Of a stretch of 10,247 nt of DNA, positions 9,159 through 10,247 are shown in pieces. Both the position numbers and the translations under genes were made by a program. The first letter of the stretch is position 1, and the number at the start of each line of letters is the position of its first letter. The stretch is from an uncultured Ideonella sp. (lineage in GTDB: Bacteria > Pseudomonadota > Gammaproteobacteria > Burkholderiales > Burkholderiaceae), in contig CAMLGG010000192.1 of assembly GCA_946479475.1 (NCBI GenBank), forward strand, positions 1 through 10,247. The letters run 5' to 3'. The notes below the pieces were generated by a model. That model worked only from the letters and a program-made list of their open reading frames with translations. It ran no database searches and had not been told where the DNA came from.

Positions 9159-9944
9159 CTAGAACTCTCGCAACACGAAGCCGCTGGCGAAGGCGAAGTA
9201 CTCGCGGAGCCAGGCGTTGTAGCGGACGTAAAGCGGCGTGGGCGCACCGACGGCCTGCACCTTGGCGTAGCCGGCGTGGCGGGCGATCCAGCGGGCGCGG
9301 ACGGTGTGGAAGTCGCTGGTCACGAGGCGCACCGGAGCATCGGCCGCCACGCCGCGCGAGGCCAGCAACGGGCGGGTGAAGCGCAGGTTCTCGTCGGTGC
9401 TGGTGCTGCGCTCCTCCTGCACGATGCGATCGGCCGCGAGGCCGTGGGCACGCAGGTAGTCGCCCATGACCCGGGCTTCGCTGGGGTGGCCGCCGAAGCC
9501 CAGGCCGCCGCTGACCACGACCGGCACGGCCGGGTAGCGCACGGCCTGGTCCAGCGCCAGGTCCAGGCGGGCTGCAAGCGTCGGCGAAGGAACCCCGTTC
9601 GGGGCTCCGGCGCCGAGAACAACGATCGCTGCCGGTGCCTCGCCGGCAACCACGTCGTGCGCCGACCGCGCCAGCGCGACCCAGAACACGGCCACGCTGA
9701 CCGCCCAGGCGCCGAGCGCCGCGCTGCCGACACGCCAAAGGCGCCGGCGCCTGGGCAGCGCATCGAGCCAGCGCTGCAGGCGGGGCCAGGCCAGGCTGAG
9801 CACCACCGCGCAGGTTCCCACCAGCAAGGGCAAGGTGACGCCGAGGCTGAACAGGCCGTCGGCCATCAGCACCAGGGCGTCGCCGATCAGCAGCGCGCCC
9901 AGCGCACCGCCTATCCATCGCCAGGGACCCGGACGAACGATCAT
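9159..9944 (-). CDS. DUF218 / YdcF-SanA-ElyC-like membrane protein
   Basis: A 261-residue protein. The N-terminal 95 residues hold three probable membrane segments (about 10-29, 32-52 and 71-93) with arginine-rich loops (LPRRRRLWR at 63-71). Residues 105-245 form a DUF218 domain (Pfam PF02698): AAIVVLGAG (105-113), PSPTLAARLDLALDQA (119-134), VVVSGG (142-147), SEARVMGDYLRAHG (155-168), EERSTSTDENLRFT (177-190) and VTSDFHTVRA (208-217). Family members such as SanA and ElyC are linked to envelope integrity or peptidoglycan and polyprenyl-carrier metabolism; the biochemical activity is mostly unknown. The start is ATG at 9942-9944, 7 bases after the pccB stop with only a weak ribosome site, and the stop lies 9 bases before pccA. 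It is thus embedded in the carboxylase operon; no mechanistic link to propionate is evident. Confidence 0.88.
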   Translation of the reverse strand: MIVRPGPWRWIGGALGALLIGDALVLMADGLFSLGVTLPLLVGTCAVVLSLAWPRLQRWLDALPRRRRLWRVGSAALGAWAVSVAVFWVALARSAHDVVAGEAPAAIVVLGAGAPNGVPSPTLAARLDLALDQAVRYPAVPVVVSGGLGFGGHPSEARVMGDYLRAHGLAADRIVQEERSTSTDENLRFTRPLLASRGVAADAPVRLVTSDFHTVRARWIARHAGYAKVQAVGAPTPLYVRYNAWLREYFAFASGFVLREF

Positions 9945-9951
9945 GGCTCGC

Positions 9952-10247
9952 TCAGAGCGGGATGTTGCCGTGCTTGCGCCACGGGTTGTCCAGCTTCTTG
10001 TCCTTGAGCATCACCAGCGAGCGGCAGATCCGGCGGCGCGTCTCGTGAGGCTGGATCACGTCGTCGATGAAGCCGCGGCTGCCGGCGACGAAGGGATTGG
10101 CGAAGCGGGCCTTGTATTCAGCCTCTCGCGCGGCCAGCTTGGCCGGGTCGCCCTTGTCCTCGCGGAAGATGATCTCGACCGCGCCCTTGGCGCCCATCAC
10201 CGCGATCTCGGCGTTGGGCCAGGCGAAGTTCACGTCGCCGCGCAGGT
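9952..10247 (-). CDS. pccB: Propionyl-CoA carboxylase beta subunit, C-terminal part (runs off right edge)
   Basis: Only the last 98 codons are in the window; the gene starts beyond base 10247. The carboxyltransferase subunit moves CO2 from biotin on PccA to propionyl-CoA, giving (S)-methylmalonyl-CoA. The visible peptide reads [20 protein letters not shown], then GAVEIIFRE, and includes [28 protein letters not shown] and the ending [30 protein letters not shown] and the G-IDDVI-P-ETR stretch are conserved in acyl-CoA carboxyltransferase beta subunits, and the [11 protein letters not shown] end is typical of PccB. The methionine-like codon at 10231-10233 is an internal GTG, not a start, because homology continues upstream. 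It is the first visible gene of the operon continuing with the DUF218 gene, pccA and the VOC gene. Confidence 0.95.
   Translation of the reverse strand, partial: LRGDVNFAWPNAEIAVMGAKGAVEIIFREDKGDPAKLAAREAEYKARFANPFVAGSRGFIDDVIQPHETRRRICRSLVMLKDKKLDNPWRKHGNIPL

Overview
The window is GC-rich, densely packed bacterial chromosome, and the protein sequences suggest a betaproteobacterium, most likely of the order Burkholderiales. This rests on the style of the LeuC/LeuD, PrpE, PccA/PccB and LysR proteins, the codon use and the gene neighbourhood; the genus cannot be told from here. I see no tRNA or rRNA gene, insertion sequence, phage gene, CRISPR array or other sign of recent transfer. It reads as core metabolism with a few poorly characterised small genes, not an obvious new system.

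Left part (1-2524, all minus strand): a LysR-type regulator, then leuC and the first 41 codons of leuD, which runs off the left edge. These encode isopropylmalate dehydratase of leucine biosynthesis. The regulator lies 44 bases upstream of leuC in the same direction.

Middle (2525-4221, plus strand): a 228-base divergent spacer, an exported serine hydrolase of the class C beta-lactamase/penicillin-binding-protein fold, and a 57-residue two-helix membrane protein with a leader that can form alternative stem-loops.

Right part (4225-10247): mainly propionate metabolism. prpE (propionyl-CoA synthetase, minus strand) ends 3 bases from the small membrane gene. Divergent from it is a small HU/IHF-like protein with a TTG start and a lysine/alanine-rich tail. 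Converging on that gene is a tight minus-strand operon read from the right edge: the 3' end of pccB, a DUF218/YdcF-like membrane protein, pccA (biotin-carrying alpha subunit) and a VOC-fold protein resembling methylmalonyl-CoA epimerase. Together PrpE, PccAB and the VOC protein would take propionate to propionyl-CoA, (S)-methylmalonyl-CoA and the (R)-epimer. A methylmalonyl-CoA mutase would be expected beyond the right edge.

The least explained items are the HU-like protein, the VOC protein with substituted metal ligands, the DUF218 gene inside the carboxylase operon, and the structured leader of the 57-residue membrane protein.
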